Notes: generated by a model from the letters alone, not told the origin. A DNA stretch of 14,277 nt from an uncultured Candidatus Saccharibacteria bacterium (GCA_946886125.1 CAMPHY010000013.1:1-14277), one strand, 5' to 3'; positions 5,720 to 13,143 are shown, counted from the first letter of the stretch. Made by a program: numbers and translations.

Positions 5720-6493
5720 ATGAATGTCACAATCACGACGCTCAACATGCAAGGATTCTTCAGCTGGAAAGAACGTGAAGCACATATCTTAGCATATCTC
5801 CAAACGGCGCAACCAGACATCGTTCTATTTCAAGAAGTGACTTTCTTGCCAGATGAAGCCCCGTACAATCAAGTATCACTACTCAATCAACAGCTAAAGT
5901 ATCCATATGAGCATAGTGCTATCACAAGACTACAAGAGAGTCCTCATTACACAACGTACCGCGAGGGCTTAGCTATGCTGAGTAAGTACCCCGTTGCGCG
6001 CACCGAGACGATCGTTTTGAAACAGAATCCTGCTGATCAGCATCAGCGGCTAGTAGAGTTCATCGACATACGACGCGCCGATGGAACTATTTTAAAGCTA
6101 GCCAATATCCATTTTTCTATTACCGATGACACAGAAGCGTTTGCCCGTGCGCAGCTACAGGAAGTACTTGAAATTATACAAAACCGGAATGAATTCCGGG
6201 TTATAGCTGGCGACTTTAACATGCGTCAGTTAGAGCAACATGCAGATCTATGGGATGAGAATTACACGGCAAGTACCCAAAGTGATTACGTCAGTTATCC
6301 AAAAGACAATAAACGCCTTGATTACTTTTTAGTACCAAATGAGTATACCCAGCGCACACTCACACTGTCACCGGATGGGTTATCCGACCACCGCGCGGTA
6401 ACCTTACAGCTACAAGTCTCTCAGCCACGCGCCATTCGTGCGTCATCCCAACGTCTTCGTGAATCTATGCAGCGCTTGGTCGGTAAGTTATAA
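5720..6493 (+). CDS. Endonuclease/exonuclease/phosphatase (EEP) superfamily enzyme
   Basis: A 257-residue metal-dependent phosphodiesterase-fold protein. The ordered EEP motifs are all present: LNMQG with N9, LFQEV with E39 (Mg2+ ligand), NIHF, AGDFN with D165 and N167, RLDYFLV with D201, and the C-terminal SDH with D223 and H224 as catalytic pair. There is no signal peptide or anchor, so it acts in the cytoplasm or its export is not evident. Candidate substrates include DNA (ExoIII/APE-like), RNA or phosphoesters; the general EEP group cannot be resolved further. It lacks the additional DNA-repair signature regions of full-length exonuclease III, so I do not name it xth. The C-terminal tail is arginine/serine rich. 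The next gene's -10 box overlaps its stop codon. Confidence 0.85.
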   Translation: MNVTITTLNMQGFFSWKEREAHILAYLQTAQPDIVLFQEVTFLPDEAPYNQVSLLNQQLKYPYEHSAITRLQESPHYTTYREGLAMLSKYPVARTETIVLKQNPADQHQRLVEFIDIRRADGTILKLANIHFSITDDTEAFARAQLQEVLEIIQNRNEFRVIAGDFNMRQLEQHADLWDENYTASTQSDYVSYPKDNKRLDYFLVPNEYTQRTLTLSPDGLSDHRAVTLQLQVSQPRAIRASSQRLRESMQRLVGKL

Positions 6494-6494
6494 T
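6489..6494 (+). promoter_or_regulatory. -10 box of the plus-strand prepilin gene, overlapping the EEP stop codon
   Basis: A perfect TATAAT spans the TAA stop at 6491-6493 and ends 7 nt before the ATG at 6502. The -35 is weak. There is no Shine-Dalgarno. Confidence 0.6.
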
Positions 6495-6501
6495 TCAAAT
6501 C

Positions 6502-7155
6502 ATGAGCATTATAGCTAAAACAAATTCTTCAAATCAACGACATCAAAGTGGCTTTACGCTAGTTGAGATTGTGATTGTCATCGCGATCATTGGTATTCTG
6601 TCACTTATCGGCGGTCTAACCTACAATCAGACACAGAAACAGGCCCGCGACAATAAACGTCAATCAGATATGACCATGCTACAAAATGAACTTGAAAAGT
6701 TCTACGAAAAGAATGGTGTTTATCCTCCTGGTTGCCCCGCAGATGACTGTACAAGCTGGTTCCACACAGACAACACCTCTTCTGCTCAAATTAGAGCCAA
6801 TAGTGTCTTGAGCACGATTCAAGGTGTCTTGCCGGGCTTAGGTGATCGTTTTGCAGATCCAAACACCTCCGGTACATCACCGTTTCTTAATCAAGCAGTT
6901 CAACAAAATGAATATTTTTATCTTGGAGGAACAATAAATACCAGAACCGCAGCCTCAAGCTTGTCATACGCCACTCCTTCACCGCAAGTTTGTACCATGC
7001 AGTCAGGACTCGATCCGGGTAGCGCTGGCTCATATGTTGCAGGTTATTACAGTGAACTTGAAGGCAAATGGAAGCTTTTCGCAGGCAAACACGGCGACCA
7101 GATGACCGTTACAGGTGGAACCGTCGCAGACGGATGTGTTATCAACCTGAACTAA
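6502..7155 (+). CDS. Type IV prepilin / pseudopilin-like protein
   Basis: A 217-residue protein with a 17-residue polar, basic leader ending in S-G17, then FTLVEIVIVIAIIGILSLIG: F+1, E+5 and the long hydrophobic helix diagnostic of prepilin-peptidase substrates. The following helix (QKQARDNKRQSDMTMLQNELEKFYEKNG) and YPPG motif resemble the pilin at 3058-3648, so both belong to one family. The globular part carries four cysteines (PPGCPADDC, QVCTM, DGCVIN), enough for two disulfides outside the cell. No assembly genes are nearby, so it must rely on pilus machinery encoded elsewhere. It is probably a minor or alternative pilin. Start choice is supported by the -10 box overlapping the previous stop. 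The gap to the next gene is 18 nt, and that gene has its own -10. Confidence 0.88.
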   Translation: MSIIAKTNSSNQRHQSGFTLVEIVIVIAIIGILSLIGGLTYNQTQKQARDNKRQSDMTMLQNELEKFYEKNGVYPPGCPADDCTSWFHTDNTSSAQIRANSVLSTIQGVLPGLGDRFADPNTSGTSPFLNQAVQQNEYFYLGGTINTRTAASSLSYATPSPQVCTMQSGLDPGSAGSYVAGYYSELEGKWKLFAGKHGDQMTVTGGTVADGCVINLN

Positions 7156-7167
7156 ATAGGGTACACT
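7139..7167 (+). promoter_or_regulatory. Promoter of the RNA methyltransferase gene
   Basis: TTATCA, a 17-bp spacer, then TACACT, which ends 6 nt before the ATG at 7174. The -35 lies within the 3' end of the prepilin gene. It predicts a leaderless mRNA, although AAAGG just before the ATG could be a very close Shine-Dalgarno. Confidence 0.5.
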
Positions 7168-7173
7168 TAAAGG

Positions 7174-8481
7174 ATGAGTAAAAAAGTTCTCCCCATTGTT
7201 GAAACAACGCTTGATAAAATTGTTGGTGGCGGCCAGACACTTGGTAGCCTAGACTATGGTAAGAAAATCTTTGTTTGGGGCGGCCTCCCTACTGAAAAGG
7301 TGCTTGTTCAAGTGACAAAAAAGAAGTCGAGTTATGTAGAAGGTATCGTCACAGAAGTAATTAGCGCCAGTCCGGAGCGTGTCACTCCCGTAGATGAATC
7401 GAGCTATCTCTCGACAAGCCCTTGGCAAATAATGAATTTTGCAAGCGAGCAGCATTACAAGTCAGCTCTTATCGAAGAAGCGTTCGAGCTTCACGATATT
7501 GTATTACCGAATGCCATCGAAACATACACTGATGGCCGTGAACTTGAGTATCGGAATAAAATTGAATTTAGCTGGTGGTGGGATAAAGAAGGTGATCGGC
7601 TTGACCTGGCATTTTTCCGCCGTGGCACGCACGGTAAAATACCAGTTGAGTACAGCAGCTTGGCTGATCCTAAAATAAATCAAGCCGCCCAAGCAATTCG
7701 TGACGTACTTCGAACTCGCGATATTCAAGCGTACCATTTAAAGACACTACTTATCAGGTCAAACCGAAACGGTGATGTTGCTGCGCAGCTGTACGTTAAA
7801 GACGAGCTGTTCGACGCCTTTACTGAAATAGAAATGGAAAGTTTTGGCGTCAGCGGATTTGAACTTATTTTTTCCAACCCCAAAAGTCCTGCAAGCGTTA
7901 TCACAAAACGCCTCCAAGCCTGGGGAGAAACAAGCTTAACGGATACCATTTTAGACGTACCGTTTACCTACGCCGTTGAAGGATTCTTCCAAATTAATCT
8001 ACCGGTTTACGAACAAGCGCTGCGAGACATGAAGGAATGGGTGACGCCCGGTAAGCCAGCTGTTGATCTGTATAGCGGCGTAGGGACTATTGGTCTTACG
8101 ATTGGTGGTGATGATATTACTATGGTGGAAATCAATGAACACGCCGTACGTGAGATGGAACGAAACATTACTGCACTCGAGCGTGAAAAAGCTGCTCGTG
8201 CGATCCTTGCACCAAGCGAACAGGCCCTTGAGCACATAAAAAGTGACGCAACTATTATTGTTGACCCGCCTCGCGCCGGCCTTCATGCAGATGTTATCGC
8301 TAAACTTCTTGAAGCCGCGCCTGATCGCATCATCTATCTTAGCTGCAATCCCGTCACTCAAGCTCGTGACGTGGCGCTACTGGCTGAAACGTATGGCATA
8401 CGCGCCCACCGTGGCTACAACTTCTTCCCGCGTACCCCGCACATCGAGCATCTTATCGTGCTAGATAAAAAGACTCGCTAG
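7174..8481 (+). CDS. 23S rRNA/tRNA (uracil-C5)-methyltransferase, TrmA/RlmD/RlmCD family
   Basis: A 435-residue SAM-dependent enzyme that methylates C5 of a uridine in rRNA or tRNA. The N-terminal 60 or so residues form a TRAM-type RNA-binding domain (DKIVGGGQTLG...GGLPTEKVLVQV). The catalytic domain shows FFQIN at 271-275, SAM motif I DLYSGVGT at 298-305, DPPRAG from D364, the nucleophile C391 in LSCNP and the general-base E425 in HIEHL. C391 is the only cysteine in the whole protein, so the 4Fe-4S cluster site of RlmD (RumA) is absent; TSPWQ stands where the family's CPxCxxCxxQ usually lies. The target position (m5U747, m5U1939 or m5U54 equivalents) cannot be told from sequence. The plus-strand terminator follows. 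Confidence 0.92.
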   Translation: MSKKVLPIVETTLDKIVGGGQTLGSLDYGKKIFVWGGLPTEKVLVQVTKKKSSYVEGIVTEVISASPERVTPVDESSYLSTSPWQIMNFASEQHYKSALIEEAFELHDIVLPNAIETYTDGRELEYRNKIEFSWWWDKEGDRLDLAFFRRGTHGKIPVEYSSLADPKINQAAQAIRDVLRTRDIQAYHLKTLLIRSNRNGDVAAQLYVKDELFDAFTEIEMESFGVSGFELIFSNPKSPASVITKRLQAWGETSLTDTILDVPFTYAVEGFFQINLPVYEQALRDMKEWVTPGKPAVDLYSGVGTIGLTIGGDDITMVEINEHAVREMERNITALEREKAARAILAPSEQALEHIKSDATIIVDPPRAGLHADVIAKLLEAAPDRIIYLSCNPVTQARDVALLAETYGIRAHRGYNFFPRTPHIEHLIVLDKKTR

Positions 8482-8491
8482 GCGATACATC

Positions 8492-8510
8492 CGAGTTACT
8501 AACTCGTTTT
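8492..8510 (+). terminator. Intrinsic terminator of the RNA methyltransferase gene
   Basis: CGAGTT/AACTCG stem with a 3-nt loop, followed by TTTT. It overlaps the last codons of the convergent minus-strand gene. Confidence 0.6.
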
Positions 8511-8987
8511 AATGCGGCGATAGGCAAACTTAGCCGCTACTCGCCAGCCGCCACGCGCATCACTATCGTACTTATATATCTCGCCATTCTTTACTTCACC
8601 AATAAGTACCATGGCTGGATTATATGGAGCAAGCGTACGATAAAAGACTATATCACTATCGCTGACATGGCTACGCCCTGGAAAGACAGCTTTAAACTTT
8701 TCATGCCCAATGATGTCAAAGTAATCTGGTTGGTGTTTTGGCGGAAAGTAGACCTCTGCTTTAAGGCCCATTCGGCTCACCATTTTTTTTATGTCACCAA
8801 GCAGCAGCTTCGAGTGCCCAGTCACATAAACAAACAACTGTTTTTTCTTGGTTAAAAACACAGTCGCTTCAGCCGTACGGCTTACATCGATTTGCCGGAC
8901 TATGACTTTACTGATATCAATACTCAGACCAAAATGCTCCTTTGCCAGGCGCTCAAGAGCAACATCATCATATATTTCTTCGTTCAT
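8499..8987 (-). CDS. Conserved-looking hypothetical protein
   Basis: I do not recognise this 162-residue soluble protein. It begins MNEEIYDDVALERLAKEH, an acidic N-terminal helix. The middle is an alternating beta pattern: KVIVRQIDVSRTAEATVFLT, then KKQLFVYVTGHSKLLLGDIKKM, then LKAEVYFPPK. A conserved-looking C-terminal block holds GRSHVSDSDIVFYRTLAPYNPAMVLI and a basic tail RGGWRVAAKFAYRRIK. The basic tail could contact nucleic acid, which is only a guess. The start at 8987 is preferred over in-frame ATGs at 8999 and 9017 because the TACAAT -10 at 9003-8998 covers or follows those codons. It is transcribed divergently from the helicase gene, and its 3' end overlaps the opposing terminator. 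Confidence 0.75.
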   Translation of the reverse strand: MNEEIYDDVALERLAKEHFGLSIDISKVIVRQIDVSRTAEATVFLTKKKQLFVYVTGHSKLLLGDIKKMVSRMGLKAEVYFPPKHQPDYFDIIGHEKFKAVFPGRSHVSDSDIVFYRTLAPYNPAMVLIGEVKNGEIYKYDSDARGGWRVAAKFAYRRIKTS

Positions 8988-8997
8988 TAGTATCTTC

Positions 8998-9003
8998 ATT
9001 GTA
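8998..9003 (-). promoter_or_regulatory. -10 box of the 8499-8987 gene
   Basis: TACAAT on the minus strand ends 10 nt before the ATG at 8987. No Shine-Dalgarno and no good -35. Confidence 0.5.
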
Positions 9004-9088
9004 TCATTAACTTGCAAACAGAATAGAAAGAGTATATAGCATTTGAGTATCGATAGTCACTATACAAGAGAATATCTTCGATATACAG

Positions 9089-9094
9089 TACAAT
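9089..9094 (+). promoter_or_regulatory. -10 box of the helicase-nuclease gene
   Basis: TACAAT ends 7 nt before the ATG at 9102. AAAAGGA directly abuts the ATG, too close for a normal Shine-Dalgarno, so the mRNA is likely leaderless. Confidence 0.5.
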
Positions 9095-9101
9095 AAAAGG
9101 A

Positions 9102-12100
9102 ATGGACTTTTCGACACGATATGTAAAATTAAACACCGCACAAAAACAGGCGGTTGATACGACCGAAGGACCCGTCATGGTGATTGCTGGTCCAGGCACG
9201 GGTAAAACCGAGCTACTGAGTATGCGAGCGGCTAATATCCTCAAAAAGACCGACACCCTTCCCGAGAACATACTATGCTTAACATTTACCGAGAGTGGAG
9301 CGAGTGCAATACGCGAACGTCTAAGTAGTATTATCGGTAAAGACGCTTTTAAAGTTGCGACGCACACATTTCACAGCTTCGGCGCTGAAATTATGAATCA
9401 ATATGCGGAATACTTTTACAACGGCGCGCAGTTTAGAGCTGCTGATGATTTAAGCAGCTACGAGTTACTCCGTGCCATCTTCGACGACCTTGATCACAGC
9501 AGCCCACTCGGCAGCAAAATGAACGGTGAGTATACCTATCTGAGTGATACTATTACAACCATTTCTGAGCTGAAAAAGAGTGGTTTAACCAGCGACGAAC
9601 TACTGACTGTGCTTGATGCAAACGATAAGGTGATTGACCGTAGCGAACCAATTTTATCAACTCTTTTTGCCTCTAGACTACAGAAGAAAACGATTGACCA
9701 ATTGGCGCCCGTTATAGAGCAACTTGAGCCTTACGATGAGGCGCCGTTTCATGGCATCATGCCGCTGTCACAGCTACTAAAAGAGAGTTTGACGCACGCG
9801 CTTGAACATGCCCAAACTGACAACTCTACAAAGCCACTAACAGCGTGGCGTAATCATTGGATGAAAAAAGACGACCAGGGTATCTTCGTGCTTAAAGCTC
9901 GTGATCATCAAGCCAAGCTGCGCGCAGTGAGCTCTATATACTATCAATACCTCCTTCGTATGCAAGAGTCAGAGCTCTACGATTTTGATGATATGATTCT
10001 ACGTGTCGTCCATGCCCTCGAAGTCTTTCCGGAGCTACGCTTCAACTTACAAGAAAAGTATCAGTACATCATGGTTGACGAGTTTCAAGACACCAACTTA
10101 GCTCAAATGCGCATTTTGTACAATCTTACAAATAACGAAGTCAATCAAGGACGACCTAATATCATGGTCGTTGGGGATGATGATCAAGCTATATATAGCT
10201 TCCAAGGTGCAGAAATTAGCAATATTCTTAACTTCCGTACATCATATGAGCACGTTGAGACAATTGCTCTTGTCGAAAACTATCGCTCATCAGCCCACAT
10301 CCTTGAAGCTGCCCGAGAAGTTATCACACAGGGAAGTGATAGGCTAGAGAATGTCGTAGAGTCACTTGATAAAAGTCTAATACCAAGACGCTCAGTAGAA
10401 GATAGTAGCGTTCGTCTACTTGAAGCTGCCTCGCGCCATGACGAATACCAAGCAATTGCAGACGAGGTCAAGCTAAAAATAGAAGCAGGTGTAATGCCTA
10501 GTACTATTGCCATTCTCGCCAGACGCCACCATGAAATTGTCTCACTCTTACCGTATCTCAATAAAGCAGGGATTGCCATTAATTATGAACGCCGCGATAA
10601 TGTCCTTGAGAGCGAACCGATTATTCTGCTCGAGCAATTATCTGAAATTATTCTTGCTCTCCATAACGCTCAACATGATCAAGCAAATGCACTACTACCT
10701 AAGTTGATGAGTCATCCGGCTTGGAAATTTTCAGCCACTGATATATGGAAGCTCAGCCTGCAGGCATATGGCCAGCGTAAAAATTGGCTCGAGCTTATGC
10801 TCGTTACACCTATCTTTCAAGCATTCGCCGAGTGGCTAATTGAACTCGCCCAAAAGGTCGCACATACTCCGCTCGAAGCCGTGATCGACGAATTAATCGG
10901 CCGCGTCGATAACACTGATGATCAAGAGCGTTTTATTTCACCGCTGTATCACCACTTCTTTTCCACCGACCAGTTAGCAGACGCCCCTGCCAATTACTTA
11001 GCCTATCTCGAAGCACTACGCACTATCCGAGCTAAGCTGCGTGATTACCGCACAGACACAACACCTACACTACAAACCTTTATATCCTTCATCGATCTTC
11101 ACCGCCGACTCGGTAGCGCAATTACAAGCGTTCGTCCACAGCTCGAGCTTCAGCAAGATGCCATTAACCTCATGACAGCGCATAAATCAAAGGGGCTCGA
11201 ATTCGATCATGTGTATATTATTGGTGCGATTGATTCTGCATGGGGCGAGCGGGTGCGCACCCGACATCGCTTGATAGGCTACCCAGAAAACCTGCCGCTT
11301 GCACCTTCAGGTGATAGCTTTGACGAGCGATTACGTCTCTTCTTTGTTGCCATGACTCGTGCTCGTGAACATCTCACTATCAGCTACAGCCTCCTAAACG
11401 ATAGTAATAAACCGACACTAGGGGCTAGCTTTTTACTTGCAACCTCAATGCAACCATCTGTTATTGGACTGTCTCACAATCTTGAAGCGCAAATTGCCGC
11501 TGCGGAACAGCGTTGGTATGAACCAATTCTATCAGTGCCGCAAACGACGATGCAGCAACTATTAGCACCGACGCTTGAGCATTATAAACTGAGTATTACT
11601 CACCTAAATAATTTTCTTGATGTATCTCGGGGCGGGCCTGAAACATTCTTAATCAATAATCTCCTCCGCTTCCCCCAAAGCATGAGTCCTGCTGCCGCCT
11701 ACGGCTCAGCAATCCACAGTGCGCTGCAGCATGCTCACGCCCACGTTGTCGCCACGCAAAACCAACGCCCCATAGAGGACATTCTCCACGACTTTGAAGA
11801 GCAACTGCAGCATCACCACCTCTCAAAAAGCGATGAAGCGATCTACCTCCAAAAGGGAACCGATACACTACAGGCGTTCTTAAGTGAGAAATATGATAGT
11901 TTCCGTGGCACACAAAAAGTCGAGTTAAATTTTGCCGGCCAACACGTTATCGTTGGTGAAGCGCGATTAACGGGGGCCCTTGATCTTGTAGACATTGATC
12001 AAACAGCCAAGACGATTATAGTGACCGACTATAAAACAGGCAAGCCAAGTCGCCATTGGCAAGGGAAGACCGACTACGAGAAGATTAAGCTTCATAAATA

Positions 12101-12398
12101 CAAACAACAGCTTATGTTCTATGAATTACTCATCCAAAACTCTCGTGACTATCACAGCTACCAAGTTAGTAGCGGGGTGCTGCAATTTGTAGAGCCAACG
12201 CGTGGCGGTGAAATTGTCGCACTCGAATCTCAGTTCAGTACACAAGAACTAACAGAGTTCACCCAGTTGATGCGTGCCGTATGGAAGCATATTATAACGC
12301 TTGATCTACCTGATATCTCACAGTACGAACCTTCCTATAAAGGCATGCTCGCGTTTGAGCAAGATTTATTGTCTACATATATTGACACATCCGAATAA
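9102..12398 (+). CDS. UvrD/PcrA-type superfamily 1A helicase fused to a RecB-like PD-(D/E)XK nuclease
   Basis: A 1098-residue DNA repair/recombination enzyme. SF1A helicase motifs in order: Q-motif LNTAQKQAV (10-18), Walker A GPGTGKT (30-36), Walker B DEFQDT (from D326), motif III GDDDQAIYSFQGA (from 358), motif IV VENYRSS, motif V MTAHKSKGLEFDHVYIIG (from 691) and motif VI FVAMTRARE (748-756). The C-terminal region is a RecB-family nuclease: AYGSAIHSALQ helix, EARLTGALDLVD, TDYKTGK with D976 and K978, and the downstream KYKQQLMFYELL (Q-x-x-x-Y motif). This layout is that of AddA/AdnA-like helicase-nucleases, which resect double-strand ends; CPR genomes often carry such single-chain forms. 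No AddB partner is visible here. A single 3' to 5' ATPase motor is predicted. The 3' end contains the -35 of the next promoter. Confidence 0.93.
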   Translation: MDFSTRYVKLNTAQKQAVDTTEGPVMVIAGPGTGKTELLSMRAANILKKTDTLPENILCLTFTESGASAIRERLSSIIGKDAFKVATHTFHSFGAEIMNQYAEYFYNGAQFRAADDLSSYELLRAIFDDLDHSSPLGSKMNGEYTYLSDTITTISELKKSGLTSDELLTVLDANDKVIDRSEPILSTLFASRLQKKTIDQLAPVIEQLEPYDEAPFHGIMPLSQLLKESLTHALEHAQTDNSTKPLTAWRNHWMKKDDQGIFVLKARDHQAKLRAVSSIYYQYLLRMQESELYDFDDMILRVVHALEVFPELRFNLQEKYQYIMVDEFQDTNLAQMRILYNLTNNEVNQGRPNIMVVGDDDQAIYSFQGAEISNILNFRTSYEHVETIALVENYRSSAHILEAAREVITQGSDRLENVVESLDKSLIPRRSVEDSSVRLLEAASRHDEYQAIADEVKLKIEAGVMPSTIAILARRHHEIVSLLPYLNKAGIAINYERRDNVLESEPIILLEQLSEIILALHNAQHDQANALLPKLMSHPAWKFSATDIWKLSLQAYGQRKNWLELMLVTPIFQAFAEWLIELAQKVAHTPLEAVIDELIGRVDNTDDQERFISPLYHHFFSTDQLADAPANYLAYLEALRTIRAKLRDYRTDTTPTLQTFISFIDLHRRLGSAITSVRPQLELQQDAINLMTAHKSKGLEFDHVYIIGAIDSAWGERVRTRHRLIGYPENLPLAPSGDSFDERLRLFFVAMTRAREHLTISYSLLNDSNKPTLGASFLLATSMQPSVIGLSHNLEAQIAAAEQRWYEPILSVPQTTMQQLLAPTLEHYKLSITHLNNFLDVSRGGPETFLINNLLRFPQSMSPAAAYGSAIHSALQHAHAHVVATQNQRPIEDILHDFEEQLQHHHLSKSDEAIYLQKGTDTLQAFLSEKYDSFRGTQKVELNFAGQHVIVGEARLTGALDLVDIDQTAKTIIVTDYKTGKPSRHWQGKTDYEKIKLHKYKQQLMFYELLIQNSRDYHSYQVSSGVLQFVEPTRGGEIVALESQFSTQELTEFTQLMRAVWKHIITLDLPDISQYEPSYKGMLAFEQDLLSTYIDTSE

Positions 12399-12410
12399 AT
12401 GCATTATGAT
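12382..12410 (+). promoter_or_regulatory. Consensus promoter of the structured RNA
   Basis: A perfect -35 TTGACA (12382-12387), exactly 17 bp, then -10 TATGAT (12405-12410). It is the best plus-strand promoter in the window and overlaps the helicase 3' end. Transcription should start near 12417. Confidence 0.85.
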
Positions 12411-12669
12411 TATAAGCGTGTCTGCACTATGAATGTTTGAGTTCGTGGTGACAGCCACGAACTTTGACAGAAATAGTGCACTAAATAGGCATACGCCTAA
12501 TGCATCAAGCATGATGCCACAAGCTGCCGTTGATGCGCCATTATCCTAGCCTGTCGCCGAGACCACGACAGACCCACACTAGGTAGCGCGTTAGCGGCTA
12601 GACGAGCCTCGGTGCAACTGAGATCCCCCAACTCAGTATTGCACCGAGGCCTCGTCGACCATGGTCTCA

Positions 12670-12759
12670 AGGAATCTAGCTCAACGGGTTAATCATTAGA
12701 TTAACAAAGAGCGGTGTCTTCGGACATGTCAGTCGCGGGTTCGAGACCCGTCATTCCTA
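12670..12759 (+). other. tRNA-like domain without an anticodon arm
   Basis: Acceptor-like stem AGGAAT/ATTCCT (12670-12675/12753-12758), then TA, D-stem GCTC/GAGC (12679-12682/12709-12712), and a textbook T-arm GCGGG-TTCGAGA-CCCGT (12735-12751). The D-loop carries an inserted 7-bp hairpin (GTTAATC-ATTA-GATTAAC). In place of the anticodon arm is a short hairpin capped by a UUCG tetraloop (12714-12727). The seventh acceptor pair is C/C, no CCA is encoded (the window's tRNA-Gln does encode it), and flanking CTCA/TGAG could extend the stem. It is best read as a structural module inside the larger RNA, not a translating tRNA. Confidence 0.55.
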
Positions 12760-12905
12760 CTGAGTGGACGAGAGAATACCCCCATGCTCTCTCGTCCACT
12801 CTGCTAATACAGCAGAAACTAGAGCAGATGGTCTTGCAACTCGTATCAAATCAACGTCGATTCGATACTGAAAGACCATCTGCTCGCCCAATTTACCCCT
12901 TCTAG

Positions 12906-12922
12906 TCACCTAGAGGAGGTGA
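12906..12922 (+). promoter_or_regulatory. Shine-Dalgarno held in a hairpin
   Basis: AGGAGGTGAT (12914-12923) is a 10-nt perfect complement to the standard 16S rRNA tail. TCACCT (12906-12911) pairs with AGGTGA (12917-12922) around AGAGG, so the site can be masked. Spacing from AGGAGG to the TTG at 12928 is 8 nt. Confidence 0.5.
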
Positions 12923-12927
12923 TTGAA

Positions 12928-13071
12928 TTGGCTCAAGGCAAAAAAGATTGCTCAGGTTGCTGCCCACGCTGCCATGGAGCCTCCTCACGTTTAGTGGGAG
13001 GAACTGGTACTTGCCGCGGCGGTTGTCGAGGCTACGGGCATATGCCCAACTGCGATACGCAGAAATCTTAA
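12928..13071 (+). CDS. Possible cysteine-rich microprotein (47 aa), TTG start
   Basis: Starting at TTG 12928, 8 nt after AGGAGG, the frame reads MAQGKKDCSGCCPRCHG and continues to TAA at 13071. Seven cysteines occupy positions 8, 11, 12, 15, 29, 33 and 42, with two histidines (16 and 39). The spacing CxxCCxxC ... CxxxC ... C suggests a small zinc- or other metal-binding knuckle; this is inference from composition. An in-frame GTG at 12919 lies inside the Shine-Dalgarno and is less likely. The coding region itself contains hairpins (12980-13001, 13036-13047), so the alternative is that it is part of the noncoding RNA and the open frame is chance. It is too short for statistical certainty. I know no family for it. 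The terminator follows at 13144. Confidence 0.42.
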   Translation: MAQGKKDCSGCCPRCHGASSRLVGGTGTCRGGCRGYGHMPNCDTQKS

Positions 13072-13093
13072 CGACCTTCAATCGACGGGCTCC

Positions 13094-13115
13094 CGAGAAT
13101 ATTCAGTTATTCTCG
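13094..13115 (+). other. Stem-loop after the cysteine-rich frame
   Basis: CGAGAATA and TATTCTCG pair perfectly around a 6-nt loop, 22 nt after the stop codon. No T-run follows, so it is not a classical terminator. Confidence 0.5.
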
Positions 13116-13143
13116 CGCGAAAACAGAGTGCACTATTTCTGTC

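Noticed and set aside
8988..9017. Longer starts at 8999 or 9017 for the minus-strand hypothetical
   Set aside because: The TACAAT -10 box at 9003-8998 overlaps or lies downstream of these codons, so transcription would begin after them.
12670..12759. Ordinary or class II tRNA gene
   Set aside because: No 5+7+5 anticodon arm can be drawn in either a short or long variable-arm layout, the seventh acceptor pair is C/C, and CCA is not encoded although tRNA-Gln in this window has it.
12417..12760. tmRNA (ssrA), normal or permuted
   Set aside because: The T-arm and UAG-GCA-like words tempted me, but there is no 5' partner with the conserved GGNTTCGAC D-analogue, no tag frame ending in an Ala-Ala-stop type peptide, and no CCA. 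The acceptor partner lies only about 80 nt upstream, leaving no room for the mRNA-like domain and pseudoknots.
12714..12905. 63-residue plus-strand open frame
   Set aside because: It runs straight through the T-arm and two perfect 14-bp hairpins, with no ribosome binding site.
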